From Streptomyces atratus (GTDB lineage: Bacteria; Actinomycetota; Actinomycetes; Streptomycetales; Streptomycetaceae), in assembly GCF_014648655.1 (NCBI RefSeq), contig NZ_BMRN01000016.1:1-64000 (forward strand): a stretch of 64,000 nucleotides of DNA, written 5' to 3'. This document shows positions 41,272-50,749 of the stretch, piece by piece (positions within the stretch are counted from its first letter, which is position 1; every line of letters starts with the position of its first letter). The position numbers and the translations under genes are program-made. Under the pieces are notes generated by a model, which was not told where the DNA came from, did no database searches, and was given only the letters and a program-made list of their open reading frames with translations.

Positions 41272-41607
41272 CGGCCCTCCCCGTCCCGCCGCTTCCACCC
41301 CACCTTAGAAGCAGGCACACGGAGACCTGATCCGTTTCTCCGTACCGCTCCCCCGTTCCGGGGCTTTCGCCCGCGGTCCGTTCAGGTGCCGGGGCGTGGT
41401 GCCTCGTCAGGCGGATTGCTCGTCTCCGGCGTACGGCAGCAGCCGTGCCGCGCGGCCGATGACGAAGACGGAGGTCCGCGGTCTCCCGGCGTTCACTCGT
41501 CTCTTCCAAGACTCCTGAAATCAGCCCGTGATTCTCATTGGCTCTTCATGCGCCGTTGGTTGCGTATGCCGGGCCGGTCGGTCCGCAACGTATGAGTAAG
41601 GAGGCGC
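41272..41607. other. Intergenic region upstream of the TetR gene, no gene seen
   Basis: No credible gene. A 29-codon frame on the minus strand (about 41409-41498, ending LLPYAGDEQSA) looks protein-like and may be the tail of a lost gene. No clear operator repeat was found for the TetR protein. Confidence 0.4.
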
Positions 41608-41801
41608 ATGGTGTTCCTGTCGAAGGCAGCCGCGGCGCGCGAGGGCCGGGCCCCGGCCCCGTCCGGCGGATCATGTGACTTTCCCGTCGGTTCGGGCAGG
41701 GGCCGGACTTCCGCGCCATCGTGACCCGCGACGACAAGCGGGCCTGCGTCTTCCGCAGCACAGTCACCGCAGCAGCGATCCGCTCATGGCTCCACCCGTG
41801 A
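41608..41801 (+). pseudogene. Small-ORF remnant with strong ribosome-binding site
   Basis: AAGGAGG sits 3 bases before an ATG at 41608 that opens a 38-codon frame (MVFLSKAAAAREG...). A second frame, starting within it, continues as QGPDFRAIVTRDDKRACVFR to a stop at 41801. The two together may be one frameshifted short gene. Not recognised. Confidence 0.3.
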
Positions 41802-41816
41802 TCCGCCGGACAGGAC

Positions 41817-42296
41817 TTACTGGTCGTGGTCGTACACCGTGACCGCTATGCCCCTGCTCAGCAGCCGTCGCTCTATCAACGGCTCGACCGCGGACCAGGT
41901 GCCGCCCGCCAGCCCGCAGCCGATCCGCGGCATATGGACCGAGGCCTCCAGCTCCACGGCCCGGTCGGCCACGGAAGCCAACGCCGTGTCGATCGCCTCG
42001 TAGCGCACCGGCACTCCTCGGCTGCCCCTGCGCATGCCCCGCTGGCCCACCATGTTCGCCACCCAGATGTACGGGCTCACCCGCACGAACTGCGTCGCGC
42101 CCAGGGCGAAGTCGTTGCCCGCGCGCTCCCGGTGCCAGCGGCGGTAGGCCGCCTCCGGCTCGGGCCAGCGACGCGAGAGGGCCAGGACGAAGCCCTTGCC
42201 CCAGCCGCCCAGGTCGTTGCAGACATGCGCGATCAGCTTGACGCCCTTGCCTTGCGGGGCGGTGGCGTCCCCCCGTACGTACGTGATCACCGTCAT
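41817..42296 (-). CDS. Macro domain protein (ADP-ribose-1''-phosphate phosphatase-like)
   Basis: 159 residues, a stand-alone macro domain. The opening VRGDATAP, the ADP-ribose-contacting HVCNDLGGWGKGFVLALS and the second loop MPRIGCGLAGGTW match the Poa1p/ADP-ribose-phosphate phosphatase branch. The likely role is removing or processing ADP-ribose derivatives. It follows the acyl-CoA ligase gene by 9 bases, so the two may share a transcript, without an obvious functional link. Confidence 0.9.
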   Translation of the reverse strand: MTVITYVRGDATAPQGKGVKLIAHVCNDLGGWGKGFVLALSRRWPEPEAAYRRWHRERAGNDFALGATQFVRVSPYIWVANMVGQRGMRRGSRGVPVRYEAIDTALASVADRAVELEASVHMPRIGCGLAGGTWSAVEPLIERRLLSRGIAVTVYDHDQ

Positions 42297-42305
42297 TCCA
42301 CCAGC

Positions 42306-44189
42306 CTAGGAGTCACCACTGACAGCGGACCCCGGCCCCGTTCGGTCTGCGGCGTCCTGCGCGTACAGCGCGTCGATCAACTCGCCGTACTTTTCGCGGA
42401 TCACCCGTCGGCGCAGTTTGAGCGAGGGGGTGAGTTCGCCGGTCTCGGGGCCCCATTCCTCCGGCAGCAGCCGGTAGCGCTTGATCTGTTCCGTGCTGTT
42501 GAGCCGGGCGTTGGCTGCCTCGACCGCCCGGGCGGCCTCTTCCCGGACCGCCGGATGGCCGGCGAGTGCGGACGGATCGGCGGCGATGCCGCGGGCCGCC
42601 GCCCAGGCCGCCGCCTGCTCGGGGTCCAGGACCAGGAGCGCGACCAGGTAGGAACGGCCGTCGCCGTGGACGAGGGCCTGGCCGATGAGGGGATGTTCCT
42701 TGAGGGTGTTCTCGACCGGGGACGGGGCGACGTTCTTGCCCGTCGAGGTAATGATCATCTCCTTCTTGCGGTCCGTCAGCCAGAGGTAGCCGTCCTCGTC
42801 GATCCGGCCGATGTCACCGGTCGCGAACCAGCCGTCCTGGTCACGGACGTCGTCCGAAGTTCCGTCGGCGTTCAGATAGCCGGTGAAGACCGTCTGCCCG
42901 CGCACGAGGATCTCACCGTCCTCGGCGATCTTCAGTTCCAGGCCGTCGAGGGGCCGCCCCACCGAGCCGATCCGGAAGGCCGACGGACTGTTGCAGGTGC
43001 AGACCCCGACCGTCTCGGTCAGCCCCCACGCATCCATGATCACGATCCCGAAGCCGGCCCAGAAACGGACCACGTCGGGCGGCATCGGCGCGGATGCGCT
43101 CGCCGCCCAAACCAGCCGGTCGAATCCGGCGAGCGCGAGCAACGGGTCCAGGACCGCGGTCCTGGCCTGCTGGTACGCGGCTTCGAGCGCCGCCGGTGGC
43201 TGTTCGCCGCGCTCCCGGAACGCGACGTGCTCCCGGGCCGTCGCGCGCGCCGCGTCGACCGCCGCGAGCCGGTTCCGGGGCAGGCCGGCGAGGCCGGCCG
43301 TCAGGGAGGCCGTCAGGGAGGCCGCGAGCTTCTCCCAGACTCTCGGTACGCCGAAGAACTGGGCCGGGTGCAGGGCTCTTGCCGTGGCCGCGACGGCCGC
43401 CGGGTCGGAGCAGAGGTGGACGTGCGAGGCGCGGAGGACCGGCAGATAGATGCCGAGCATCCGCTCCGCGATATGGGCGAAGGGAAGGTAGCAGATGTGC
43501 TCGACGTGGTCGGGGAGCTCGACGACCCGGTCCAGTGCGAGGGCGTTGAGAACCACGCTTCGGTGGGTGATCGGGACGGCCTTGGGATCGCCGGTCGTGC
43601 CGGACGTGTAGACGACGGTGAGCAGGTCGTCGGCGCGGGACTCCCGCCAGGCCTTCTCGAACACGTCGGGCCGGTGCAGGCGGGCGCCCGTGGCCATCAG
43701 TGATCCGTACGCACGGTGGGGTCCGGCCTCGGCCGCCTCCACGACGACCAGCTTCTCCAGCCGTACGGTGTCCTCAGCGAGCAGCGGCTCCCAGCGTTCC
43801 AGTTCGCGGCTGCCCTCGACGATCGCGAACCGGGCGCGGCTGTGCCGGGCGATGTGTGCGATCTGTTCGGGTGCCGCGGTGCCGTACACACTGACGGGGA
43901 CGGCCCCCAGGTGGGTGAGAGCCAGGTCGGACAGCCAGTGTTCGGGCCGGTTGCCCATCATCATCAGGACCTGTTCACCGCGCTCCACACCGAGCGCGCT
44001 GTACCCGGTGGCGAGTACGGCGGTCCTGCGCCGTACCTCCTGCCAGGTGAGGGTCGTCCATTGCGTTGCGTCGCCGCCGGCGCGCCAGGAGAGCGCAGGA
44101 CGGTCGCCATGGTCCTCGGCGTTGCGCAGGAGCAGAGCGGGCAGGGTGAGCTGCCCGCGTTCCGCGGGGAGTCGCAGGATCGTGGTCAC
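42306..44189 (-). CDS. Long-chain acyl-CoA synthetase (AMP-forming, FadD15-like)
   Basis: 627 residues. The AMP-binding P-loop is VYTSGTTGDPKAV, the A5-type motif is DAWGLTETVG, and the hinge/ATP motif is GWFATGDIGRIDEDGYLWLTDRKKE. The catalytic Lys near the end lies in the C-terminal subdomain. It activates fatty acids to acyl-CoA. The GTG at 44189 has a GGAGG site upstream. It is divergent from a MerR regulator and 0.9 kb from a beta-oxidation operon, which makes a shared degradative role likely. Confidence 0.93.
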   Translation of the reverse strand: MTTILRLPAERGQLTLPALLLRNAEDHGDRPALSWRAGGDATQWTTLTWQEVRRRTAVLATGYSALGVERGEQVLMMMGNRPEHWLSDLALTHLGAVPVSVYGTAAPEQIAHIARHSRARFAIVEGSRELERWEPLLAEDTVRLEKLVVVEAAEAGPHRAYGSLMATGARLHRPDVFEKAWRESRADDLLTVVYTSGTTGDPKAVPITHRSVVLNALALDRVVELPDHVEHICYLPFAHIAERMLGIYLPVLRASHVHLCSDPAAVAATARALHPAQFFGVPRVWEKLAASLTASLTAGLAGLPRNRLAAVDAARATAREHVAFRERGEQPPAALEAAYQQARTAVLDPLLALAGFDRLVWAASASAPMPPDVVRFWAGFGIVIMDAWGLTETVGVCTCNSPSAFRIGSVGRPLDGLELKIAEDGEILVRGQTVFTGYLNADGTSDDVRDQDGWFATGDIGRIDEDGYLWLTDRKKEMIITSTGKNVAPSPVENTLKEHPLIGQALVHGDGRSYLVALLVLDPEQAAAWAAARGIAADPSALAGHPAVREEAARAVEAANARLNSTEQIKRYRLLPEEWGPETGELTPSLKLRRRVIREKYGELIDALYAQDAADRTGPGSAVSGDS

Positions 44190-44266
44190 GGCCGCCTCCT
44201 GTCACCATCGGCCGGACCGTGCGGGTCCGTACCGGAGTGGGACTGCGCTTGGATGCTGCCGGACAC

Positions 44267-44299
44267 TTTCACAACAGTGGTGAGACAGCAATACTGTTG
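44267..44299 (+). promoter_or_regulatory. MerR-type promoter/operator between the ligase and MerR genes
   Basis: CAACAGT (44272-44278) and ACTGTTG (44293-44299) form an inverted repeat lying between TTTCAC (44267-44272) and TACTGT (44292-44297), spaced 19 bases. A long spacer filled by a dyad is the hallmark of MerR-controlled promoters. It could control the MerR gene, the ligase gene, or both. Confidence 0.5.
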
Positions 44300-44356
44300 A
44301 ACCTGGTTGGTGCAGACGCAGCAGTTCGCCGCTGGGTCGGGACGCGAGGAGCAGAG

Positions 44357-45088
44357 ATGGCGACCGGGACCGAGGACCCGACGCTCACCGTCGACGAACT
44401 GGCGGCACGCGCCGGTGTCACCGTACGCACCGTGCGTTTCTACAGCACGCGGGGTCTGCTGCCGCCGCCGGTGATCGGTCCGCGTCGCGTCGGGCATTAC
44501 GGGCCTGAGCATCTGTCCCGGCTCGCGCTCATCGAGGAGCTCCAGCACCAGGGCATGACGCTGGCCGCGATCGAACGCTATCTGGAACAGCTGCCGCCGG
44601 ATCTGAGCGCACATGATCTGGCGATCCACCGGGCGCTGGTGGCGTCCTGGGCGCCGGATTCGGCGGAGGATGCGACGCGGGCGGAACTGGAGCGGCGTGC
44701 GGGGCGGGCGCTGAGCGAACAGGACATGGCGCGGTTGGCAGCCATGGGGGTGCTGGAGCGTGCGGAGCCGGCCGATGGCAGCTACCGGGTGGACCCGGGG
44801 CTGCTGCGGCTCGGGGTCGAACTGCTCGGTGTACCGATCGCGCACGAGACGATTCTGGCCGCGCGCACGGTCCTGCTGGAGCACTCCCGGTCCGCCGCGC
44901 AGGAGCTGACCCGGCTGTTCCGGGACGAGGTGTGGAATCCGTACCGGGAGCGGGAGTCGGACCCGGAGCATGTGGCGGCGATGAAGTCGCTGTCGGCCGA
45001 TATGCAGCCGATGGTGCTTCAGGCGCTGGTGACCGCGTTCCAGCGGTCGCTGAAGGAGGAGCTGCGGGCCGCGTTCACTGCGGAGTGA
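44357..45088 (+). CDS. MerR family transcriptional regulator
   Basis: 243 residues. The N-terminal winged HTH (about 10-80) reads LTVDELAARAGVTVRTVRFY then RLALIEELQHQGMTLAAIERYL. The long C-terminal domain (~100-243) lacks a metal-binding Cys pattern, so it probably binds an organic ligand such as an acyl-CoA. ATG at 44357 with GAGGAG upstream. It is flanked by acyl-CoA ligase and beta-oxidation genes and is their likely regulator. Its stop codon lies inside a terminator stem. Confidence 0.9.
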   Translation: MATGTEDPTLTVDELAARAGVTVRTVRFYSTRGLLPPPVIGPRRVGHYGPEHLSRLALIEELQHQGMTLAAIERYLEQLPPDLSAHDLAIHRALVASWAPDSAEDATRAELERRAGRALSEQDMARLAAMGVLERAEPADGSYRVDPGLLRLGVELLGVPIAHETILAARTVLLEHSRSAAQELTRLFRDEVWNPYRERESDPEHVAAMKSLSADMQPMVLQALVTAFQRSLKEELRAAFTAE

Positions 45089-45098
45089 ACGCGGCCCG
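45065..45098. terminator. Very strong bidirectional terminator overlapping the MerR stop
   Basis: A perfect 15-bp stem (45065-45079 with 45084-45098) with a 4-base loop. The MerR TGA (45086-45088) is part of the right arm, and the beta-oxidation gene converging from the other side ends at 45110. Confidence 0.9.
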
Positions 45099-45109
45099 GG
45101 GTGCTGCTG

Positions 45110-47281
45110 TCAGTCGTGGAAGCTCTCGCCCTTCTCGGCCTTCTCCAGGAGCAGCGCAGGCGGCAGGAAGCGGTCGCCGTACTTCTCGGCGAGCTCCCGG
45201 GCGCGCGCCACGAAGCCGGGCAGGCCGCCCTCGTAGCCGTTGATGTACTGGAGCACGCCGCCGGTCCACGGCGGGAAGCCGATGCCCATGATGGAGCCGA
45301 TGTTGGCGTCGGCGACGGAGATGAGGACGTTCTCCTCCAGGCAGCGGACGCTGTCCAGTGCCTCGGAGAACAGCATCCGCTCCTTCATGTCGATGAAGGG
45401 GATGCCGGTGTCGGGCCTCGTGAAGTGCTCACGCAGCCCGGGCCACAGGCGGGTGCGACTGCCGGCCTCGTCGTACTCGTAGAAGCCCGCGCCGCCGCTG
45501 CGTCCCGGGCGGTCGAACTCGTCGACCATCCGGTCGATGACCGCGTCCGCCGGGTGTCCCGCCCAGGTGCCACCGGCCTCCTCCACGGCCCGCCTGGTCT
45601 CATTGCGGATCTTGCGGGGCAGGGTGAGGGTCAGCTCGTCCATCAGGGAGAGCACCTTGGCCGGGTAGCCGGACTGTGCCGCGGCCTGCTCGACCGACGC
45701 GGGCTCGACGCCCTCGCCGACCATGGCGACGCCCTCGTTGATGAACTGGCCGATGACGCGCGAGGTGAAGAAACCGCGGGAGTCGTTGACGACGATCGGC
45801 GTCTTCTTGATCCGGCGGACCAGGTCGAACGCGCGGGCCAGGGCCTCGTCGCCGGTCTGCTCGCCCTTGATGATCTCGACCAGCGGCATCTTGTCCACGG
45901 GCGAGAAGAAGTGCAGCCCGATGAAGTCGGCGGGGCGCGAGACACCCTCGGCGAGGACGGTGATGGGCAGGGTCGAGGTGTTGGAGCAGAGCAGGGCGTC
46001 CGGCTCGATGATGTCCTGGATCTCCTGGAACACCTTGTGCTTGAGCGCGGTGTCCTCGAAGACCGCCTCGATGACGGCGTCGCAGCCCGCCAGATCGGCC
46101 GGGTCGTCGGTCGGGGTGATGCGGGCCAGCAGCTCGTCGCGCTCGGCCTCGGTGGTACGGCCCCGGGAGAGCGCCTTGTCGAGGAGCTTCTCGCTGTACG
46201 CCTTGCCCTTGGCTGCGGCCTGTGCGGAGATGTCCTTGAGGACGACGTCGATGCCCGCGCGGGCGCAGGAGTACGCGATGCCCGCTCCCATCATCCCGGC
46301 GCCGAGGACGGCCACCTTGCGGACCTGGCGCTCCTCGATGCCCTTGGGACGGCTGGCACCGGAGTTGACGGCCTGGAGGTCGAAGAAGAACGCCTGGATC
46401 ATGTTCTTCGAGACCTGGCCGGTGACCAGCTCGGTGAAGTAGCGGGCCTCGATGGTCAGCGCGGTCTCGAAGTCGACCTGCGAGCCCTCGACGGCGGCGG
46501 CCAGGATATTGCGGGGTGCGGGCATCGGGGCGCCCGCGATCTGCTTCTTCAGGTTGGCCGGGAAGGCGGGCAGGTTCGCGGCGAACTTCGGGTTGGACGG
46601 GGTGCCGCCGGGAATCCTGTAGCCCTTGACGTCCCAGGGCTGCTGGGATTCGGGGTGGGCGTCGATGAAGGCGCGGGCCTTGTCGAGCATCTCCTCACGG
46701 GTGGTGGCGACCTCGTGGACCAGGCCGTTCTCCAGGGCGCGCTGCGGGGTGTACTGGGTGCCCTGGAGGAGGACCTTCAGCAGTGCGTCGGCGATGCCCA
46801 TGAGGCGTACGGTGCGGGTGACACCGCCGCCCGCGGGCAGCAGGCCGAGGGTGACCTCGGGCAGGCCGATCCGGGAGCCCGGTGCGTCGAGGGCGACGCG
46901 GTGGTGCGAGGCGAGCGCGATCTCGTAACCGCCTCCGAGCGCCGCGCCGTTGATGGCGGCGACGACGGGAATGCCGAGGGTCTCGATACGGCGCAGCGAG
47001 TTCTTGATGGCGGTGCCGGTGTCGAAGGCCTGCTGGGCGTTCTCGGGACCGACCTTGATCATGTCCTTGAGGTCGCCGCCCGCGAAGAAGGTCTTCTTGG
47101 CGGAGGTGTAGATGATGCCGCGGACGGAGTCCTTCTCGGCCTCGGCGCGGTCGGCGATGGCCGCGATGGAGTCCTTGAAGGCCTGGTTCATCGTGTTGGC
47201 GGACTGGTTCGGGTCGTCGAGTACGAGGGTGACGACGCCGGTCTCGTCCTGTTCCCAGCGGATGGTCGTGCTCTCGGTCAT
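45110..47281 (-). CDS. Multifunctional beta-oxidation protein (crotonase plus 3-hydroxyacyl-CoA dehydrogenase, FadB-like)
   Basis: 723 residues. The N-terminal crotonase domain (~1-200) has FFAGGDLKD and INGAALGGGYEIA; one catalytic Glu is visible in GLPEVTLGL while the second position appears to be Leu/Lys. The dehydrogenase domain starts near residue 320 with GAGMMGAGIAY; its catalytic pair is in LHFFSPVDKMPLVEI. It performs hydration and oxidation of enoyl-CoA. Last gene of a five-gene run on the minus strand (38 bases after the thiolase gene). Confidence 0.93.
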   Translation of the reverse strand: MTESTTIRWEQDETGVVTLVLDDPNQSANTMNQAFKDSIAAIADRAEAEKDSVRGIIYTSAKKTFFAGGDLKDMIKVGPENAQQAFDTGTAIKNSLRRIETLGIPVVAAINGAALGGGYEIALASHHRVALDAPGSRIGLPEVTLGLLPAGGGVTRTVRLMGIADALLKVLLQGTQYTPQRALENGLVHEVATTREEMLDKARAFIDAHPESQQPWDVKGYRIPGGTPSNPKFAANLPAFPANLKKQIAGAPMPAPRNILAAAVEGSQVDFETALTIEARYFTELVTGQVSKNMIQAFFFDLQAVNSGASRPKGIEERQVRKVAVLGAGMMGAGIAYSCARAGIDVVLKDISAQAAAKGKAYSEKLLDKALSRGRTTEAERDELLARITPTDDPADLAGCDAVIEAVFEDTALKHKVFQEIQDIIEPDALLCSNTSTLPITVLAEGVSRPADFIGLHFFSPVDKMPLVEIIKGEQTGDEALARAFDLVRRIKKTPIVVNDSRGFFTSRVIGQFINEGVAMVGEGVEPASVEQAAAQSGYPAKVLSLMDELTLTLPRKIRNETRRAVEEAGGTWAGHPADAVIDRMVDEFDRPGRSGGAGFYEYDEAGSRTRLWPGLREHFTRPDTGIPFIDMKERMLFSEALDSVRCLEENVLISVADANIGSIMGIGFPPWTGGVLQYINGYEGGLPGFVARARELAEKYGDRFLPPALLLEKAEKGESFHD

Positions 47282-47319
47282 TGCTTTTCTTCTCCGTAAG
47301 CAGGGGTGGCCGGGGACGG

Positions 47320-48534
47320 TCAGAGACGCTCGATGACGGTGGCGATGCCCATGCCGCCGCCGACGCAGAGGGTGGCGAGGCCGTATCGCGTCTCGCGCCG
47401 TTCCAGTTCGTCGATGAGGGTGCCGAGGATCATCGCGCCGGTGGCGCCGAGCGGGTGGCCGAGCGCGATCGCGCCGCCGTTGACGTTGATCTTGTCGAGG
47501 GAGAGCCCCATGTCCCTGGCGAAGCGCAGCACGACGCCGGCGAACGCCTCGTTGATCTCGACGAGGTCGATGTCGTCGATGGTCAGCCCGGCCTTGGCGA
47601 GGGCCTTGCGGGTGGCCGGCGCGGGGCCGGTCAGCATGATGGTGGGCTCGGATCCGGAGACGGCGGCGGAGACGATCCGGGCGCGCGGCGTGAGTCCGTA
47701 CCGCTCACCGATCTCCTTGTTGCCGATCGCGACGAGCGCGGCGCCGTCGACAATGCCGGAGGAGTTGCCCGCGTGGTGGACGTGGTCGATCTTCTCGACC
47801 CAGTGGTACTTCTGCAGCGCGACCGCGTCGAAGCCGCCCATCTCACCGATCGCGGCGAAGGACGGCTTGAGCGCGGCGAGCGAATCGGCGGTGGTGCCCG
47901 GCCGCATGTGCTCGTCGTGGTCGAGGACGACGAGGCCGTTGCGATCCTTGACCGGGACGACGGAGCGTGCGAAGCGGCCGTCCTTCCATGCCTCGGCGGC
48001 CCGCTCCTGGGAGAGCGCGGCGAACTCGTCGACGTCGCGGCGCGAGAAGCCCTCGATGGTGGCGATGAGGTCGGCGCCGACGCCCTGCGGGGCGAAGCCG
48101 GTGTCGAAGTTGGTCATCGGGTCCATCGCCCAGGCGCCGCCGTCGGAGCCCATCGGGACGCGGGACATCGACTCGACGCCGCCCGCGAGGATCAGGTCCT
48201 CCCAGCCCGAACGGACCTTGGCGGCGGCCAGGTTGACGGCCTCCAGGCCCGAGGCGCAGAAGCGGTTCTCCTGGACGCCCGCGACGGAGTCCGGGAGGCC
48301 GGCCGCGATGGCGGCGATCCGTGCGATGTCGGAGCCCTGGTCACCGAGCGGGCTGACCACGCCGAGGACGATGTCGTCGATGGCCGCCGGGTCCAGGCCG
48401 GGGAAGCGGCTGCGGATTTCGTGGATGAGGCCGACGACGAGGTCGATCGGCTTGGTGCCGTGCAGGGCGCCATTGGCCTTGCCTCGGCCGCGCGGGGTGC
48501 GGATCGCGTCGTAGACAAATGCTTCGGTACTCAA
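47320..48534 (-). CDS. Acetyl-CoA acyltransferase (thiolase)
   Basis: 404 residues. The acyl-accepting Cys is in ENRFCASGLEAVN, the active-site His in NGGAIALGHPLGATGA and the second Cys in ATLCVGGGMG. It cleaves 3-ketoacyl-CoA in the final beta-oxidation step and works with the FadB-like protein encoded 38 bases downstream. Start at 48534. Its position between the acyl-CoA dehydrogenase and FadB-like genes indicates a full beta-oxidation operon. Confidence 0.95.
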   Translation of the reverse strand: MSTEAFVYDAIRTPRGRGKANGALHGTKPIDLVVGLIHEIRSRFPGLDPAAIDDIVLGVVSPLGDQGSDIARIAAIAAGLPDSVAGVQENRFCASGLEAVNLAAAKVRSGWEDLILAGGVESMSRVPMGSDGGAWAMDPMTNFDTGFAPQGVGADLIATIEGFSRRDVDEFAALSQERAAEAWKDGRFARSVVPVKDRNGLVVLDHDEHMRPGTTADSLAALKPSFAAIGEMGGFDAVALQKYHWVEKIDHVHHAGNSSGIVDGAALVAIGNKEIGERYGLTPRARIVSAAVSGSEPTIMLTGPAPATRKALAKAGLTIDDIDLVEINEAFAGVVLRFARDMGLSLDKINVNGGAIALGHPLGATGAMILGTLIDELERRETRYGLATLCVGGGMGIATVIERL

Positions 48535-48570
48535 GACAGCAGCCTTTCGATGGTGGTTGTGCGTCAGAGG

Positions 48571-49713
48571 TCAGGCGAGCAGCGAGCGGCCGATGATCTC
48601 CTTCATGATCTCGGTCGTGCCGCCGTAGATGGTCTGGATACGGCCGTCGGTGAACGCCTTCGCGACCGGATATTCCGTCATGTAGCCATAACCGCCATGG
48701 AGTTGCAGGCAGCGGTCGGCGACGCGCTTCTGCAGCTCGGTGGCCCACCACTTGGCCATCGAGGCGTGTACGGCGTCGAGCCCACCGTCGGAGTGTTCGA
48801 CGATGCACCGGTCGACGAAGGTGCGGGTGACGGTGCACTCGGTGGCCATCTCGGCGATCTCGAACCGGATGTGCTGGAGCTTGGAGAGCGGCCGTCCGAA
48901 GGCCTCGCGCTCCTTGACGTACTGCGTGGTGATCTCCAGCAGATGTTCGGCGGCGGCGATTCCGGCGACCGCTATGCCGATGCGCTCCTGCGCCAGGTTG
49001 GTCATCAGATGGATGAAGGCGCCGTCCCGCTCGCCGAGCAGATTCTCCTTGGGGACACGGACGTCGTTGAAGAACAACTCGGCGGTGTCCTGGGACTTCT
49101 GGCCGATCTTGTCGAGGTTGCGGCCCCGCTCGAAGCCCTCCGCGCCGCGTTCGACGACGATCAGCGAGAGCCCCTTCGCCCCGCCCTGAGGAGTTGTCTT
49201 CGCCACGACGACCACCAGGTCGGCGAGGATGCCGTTGGAGATGAACGTCTTGGAGCCGTTGAGCAGCCAGTGGTCGCCCTTGTCCTCGGCGGTGGTGCGG
49301 ATCCCCTGGAGGTCGGAGCCCGCGCCGGGTTCGGTCATGGCGATGGCGGTGATGATCTCGCCGCTGCAGAAGCCGGGCAGCCAGCGCCGCTTCTGCTCGT
49401 CGGTTCCGAGGCCGGTGAGGTAGGGGCCGATGATGTCGTTGTGCAGCCCGAGTGCGAGCCCGGGGGCACCGGCCTGGGTGAACTCCTCGGCGAGGACGGC
49501 GCTGTAGCGGTAGTCGGTGTTGCCGCCGCCCCCGTACTCCTCGGGTACGGCGAGGCCGAGCAGTCCCTGCCGGCCGGCCGCGAGCCAGGCCCCGCGCGAG
49601 ACGATGCCGTCCTTCTCCCATTGTTCGTAGTGTGGGAGGACCTCCTTGGTGAGGAAGGTGCGGACGGTCTCGCGGAACGCGTCGTGCTCTTCGGTGAAGA
49701 TCTGCCGCTGCAC
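48571..49713 (-). CDS. Acyl-CoA dehydrogenase
   Basis: 380 residues, flavin-dependent. FAD/substrate motif AMTEPGAGSDLQGIRT and C-terminal YGGTTEIMKEIIGRSL are clear. The position of the catalytic Glu in medium-chain enzymes (YEGT) is Gly here, so the base is probably elsewhere in the chain, as in long-chain and isovaleryl-CoA dehydrogenases. This suits branched or long substrates. It starts at 49713, 10 bases after the LLM oxidoreductase stop. Confidence 0.93.
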   Translation of the reverse strand: MQRQIFTEEHDAFRETVRTFLTKEVLPHYEQWEKDGIVSRGAWLAAGRQGLLGLAVPEEYGGGGNTDYRYSAVLAEEFTQAGAPGLALGLHNDIIGPYLTGLGTDEQKRRWLPGFCSGEIITAIAMTEPGAGSDLQGIRTTAEDKGDHWLLNGSKTFISNGILADLVVVVAKTTPQGGAKGLSLIVVERGAEGFERGRNLDKIGQKSQDTAELFFNDVRVPKENLLGERDGAFIHLMTNLAQERIGIAVAGIAAAEHLLEITTQYVKEREAFGRPLSKLQHIRFEIAEMATECTVTRTFVDRCIVEHSDGGLDAVHASMAKWWATELQKRVADRCLQLHGGYGYMTEYPVAKAFTDGRIQTIYGGTTEIMKEIIGRSLLA

Positions 49714-49723
49714 TGCGAGCCTC

Positions 49724-50749
49724 CTAGAGCCAGTTCTTGACGGTGGAGATCAGCCGGGCCGGTTCGGGGCCGACGGGGGTGACGTTGAGCATCGTCACGC
49801 CGGCCTCGCGGAAGGCCTCGATCCGGTCGCGTACGTAACCCTCGGGGCCGCAGAGCGACATGAGCTCGCAGAATTCGTCCGGGACGGCCGCCTCGGCCTC
49901 CTTCTTCTTCCCGGAGAGGTAGAGCTCCTGGATGAGTGCGGCTTCCTTCTCGTATCCGTAGGCGACGGCCAGGTCGTTGTAGAAGTTCTTGCCCCTGGCA
50001 CCCATGCCGCCGACGTACAGCGCGATCTGCGGGCGTGCCAGATCCCGGAGCGCGGCAGCGTCGTCGCCGATGGCGAGGAGTCCGCCCGCGACGGTCCGGA
50101 GGGGGCCTCGTGCCGGGTCGCGCTTCGCCGCGCCTTCGGCGAGGGCCGTGCCCCACACCTGCCGGGCCTTCTCCGGAATGTAGAGCGTCGGCAGCCAGCC
50201 GTCGGCGATCTCGGCGGTCAGCCGGACATTGGCGGGGCCCAGGGAGGCGATGTAGAGCGGGATCTCCTCGCGCACCGGCCGGGTGAGGATCTTCAGCGGC
50301 TTGCCGAGCAGGCCGCCTTTCTCCTTCGGCAGCGGCATGTCGGTGATGCCGTGGTGATCGATGATCTCGCGGCGCCAGATCCGGCGGCAGAGTTCGACGG
50401 TCTCGCGGGTCCGGCCGAGCGGCTTGTCGTATGCCTTGCCGTGCCATCCCTCCACGACCTGCGGCCCGGACGCGCCGAGCCCGAGCAGCGCCCGGCCGCC
50501 GGAGATCGCGTCGAGTCCCGCACCGGTCTGGGCGATGAGGGCGGGGGTGCGGGAGTAGACGTTGAGGATGGCCGCACCGATCTTCATGCGTTCGGTACGG
50601 GCGGCCAGATAGCCCATGATCGTGGGCGAGTCGAAGCCGTACGCCTCCGCGACCCAGACGGCGTCGAGTCCGGCGGACTCCAGCGCTGCGACCTGGTCGC
50701 AGGCCTCGCGCGGGTCACCCGCGTAGTTCAGCGGCAGGGAGAGTTCCAT
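49724..50749 (-). CDS. LLM class F420-dependent oxidoreductase
   Basis: 341 residues, luciferase-like TIM barrel. The N-terminal strand ELSLPLNYAGD, the PTIMGYLAARTERMKIG segment and GASGPQVVEGWHGK are characteristic of F420-dependent LLM oxidoreductases of actinobacteria. It shares an A with the stop of the racemase-like gene (TGATG). Presence of an F420 enzyme inside a beta-oxidation operon suggests a redox step on an unsaturated, hydroxylated or branched acyl-CoA; the exact reaction is unknown. Confidence 0.9.
   Translation of the reverse strand: MELSLPLNYAGDPREACDQVAALESAGLDAVWVAEAYGFDSPTIMGYLAARTERMKIGAAILNVYSRTPALIAQTGAGLDAISGGRALLGLGASGPQVVEGWHGKAYDKPLGRTRETVELCRRIWRREIIDHHGITDMPLPKEKGGLLGKPLKILTRPVREEIPLYIASLGPANVRLTAEIADGWLPTLYIPEKARQVWGTALAEGAAKRDPARGPLRTVAGGLLAIGDDAAALRDLARPQIALYVGGMGARGKNFYNDLAVAYGYEKEAALIQELYLSGKKKEAEAAVPDEFCELMSLCGPEGYVRDRIEAFREAGVTMLNVTPVGPEPARLISTVKNWL

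Noticed and set aside
45101..49740. Long plus-strand open frames opposite the beta-oxidation operon
   Set aside because: Antisense shadows of genes with clear catalytic motifs on the minus strand.
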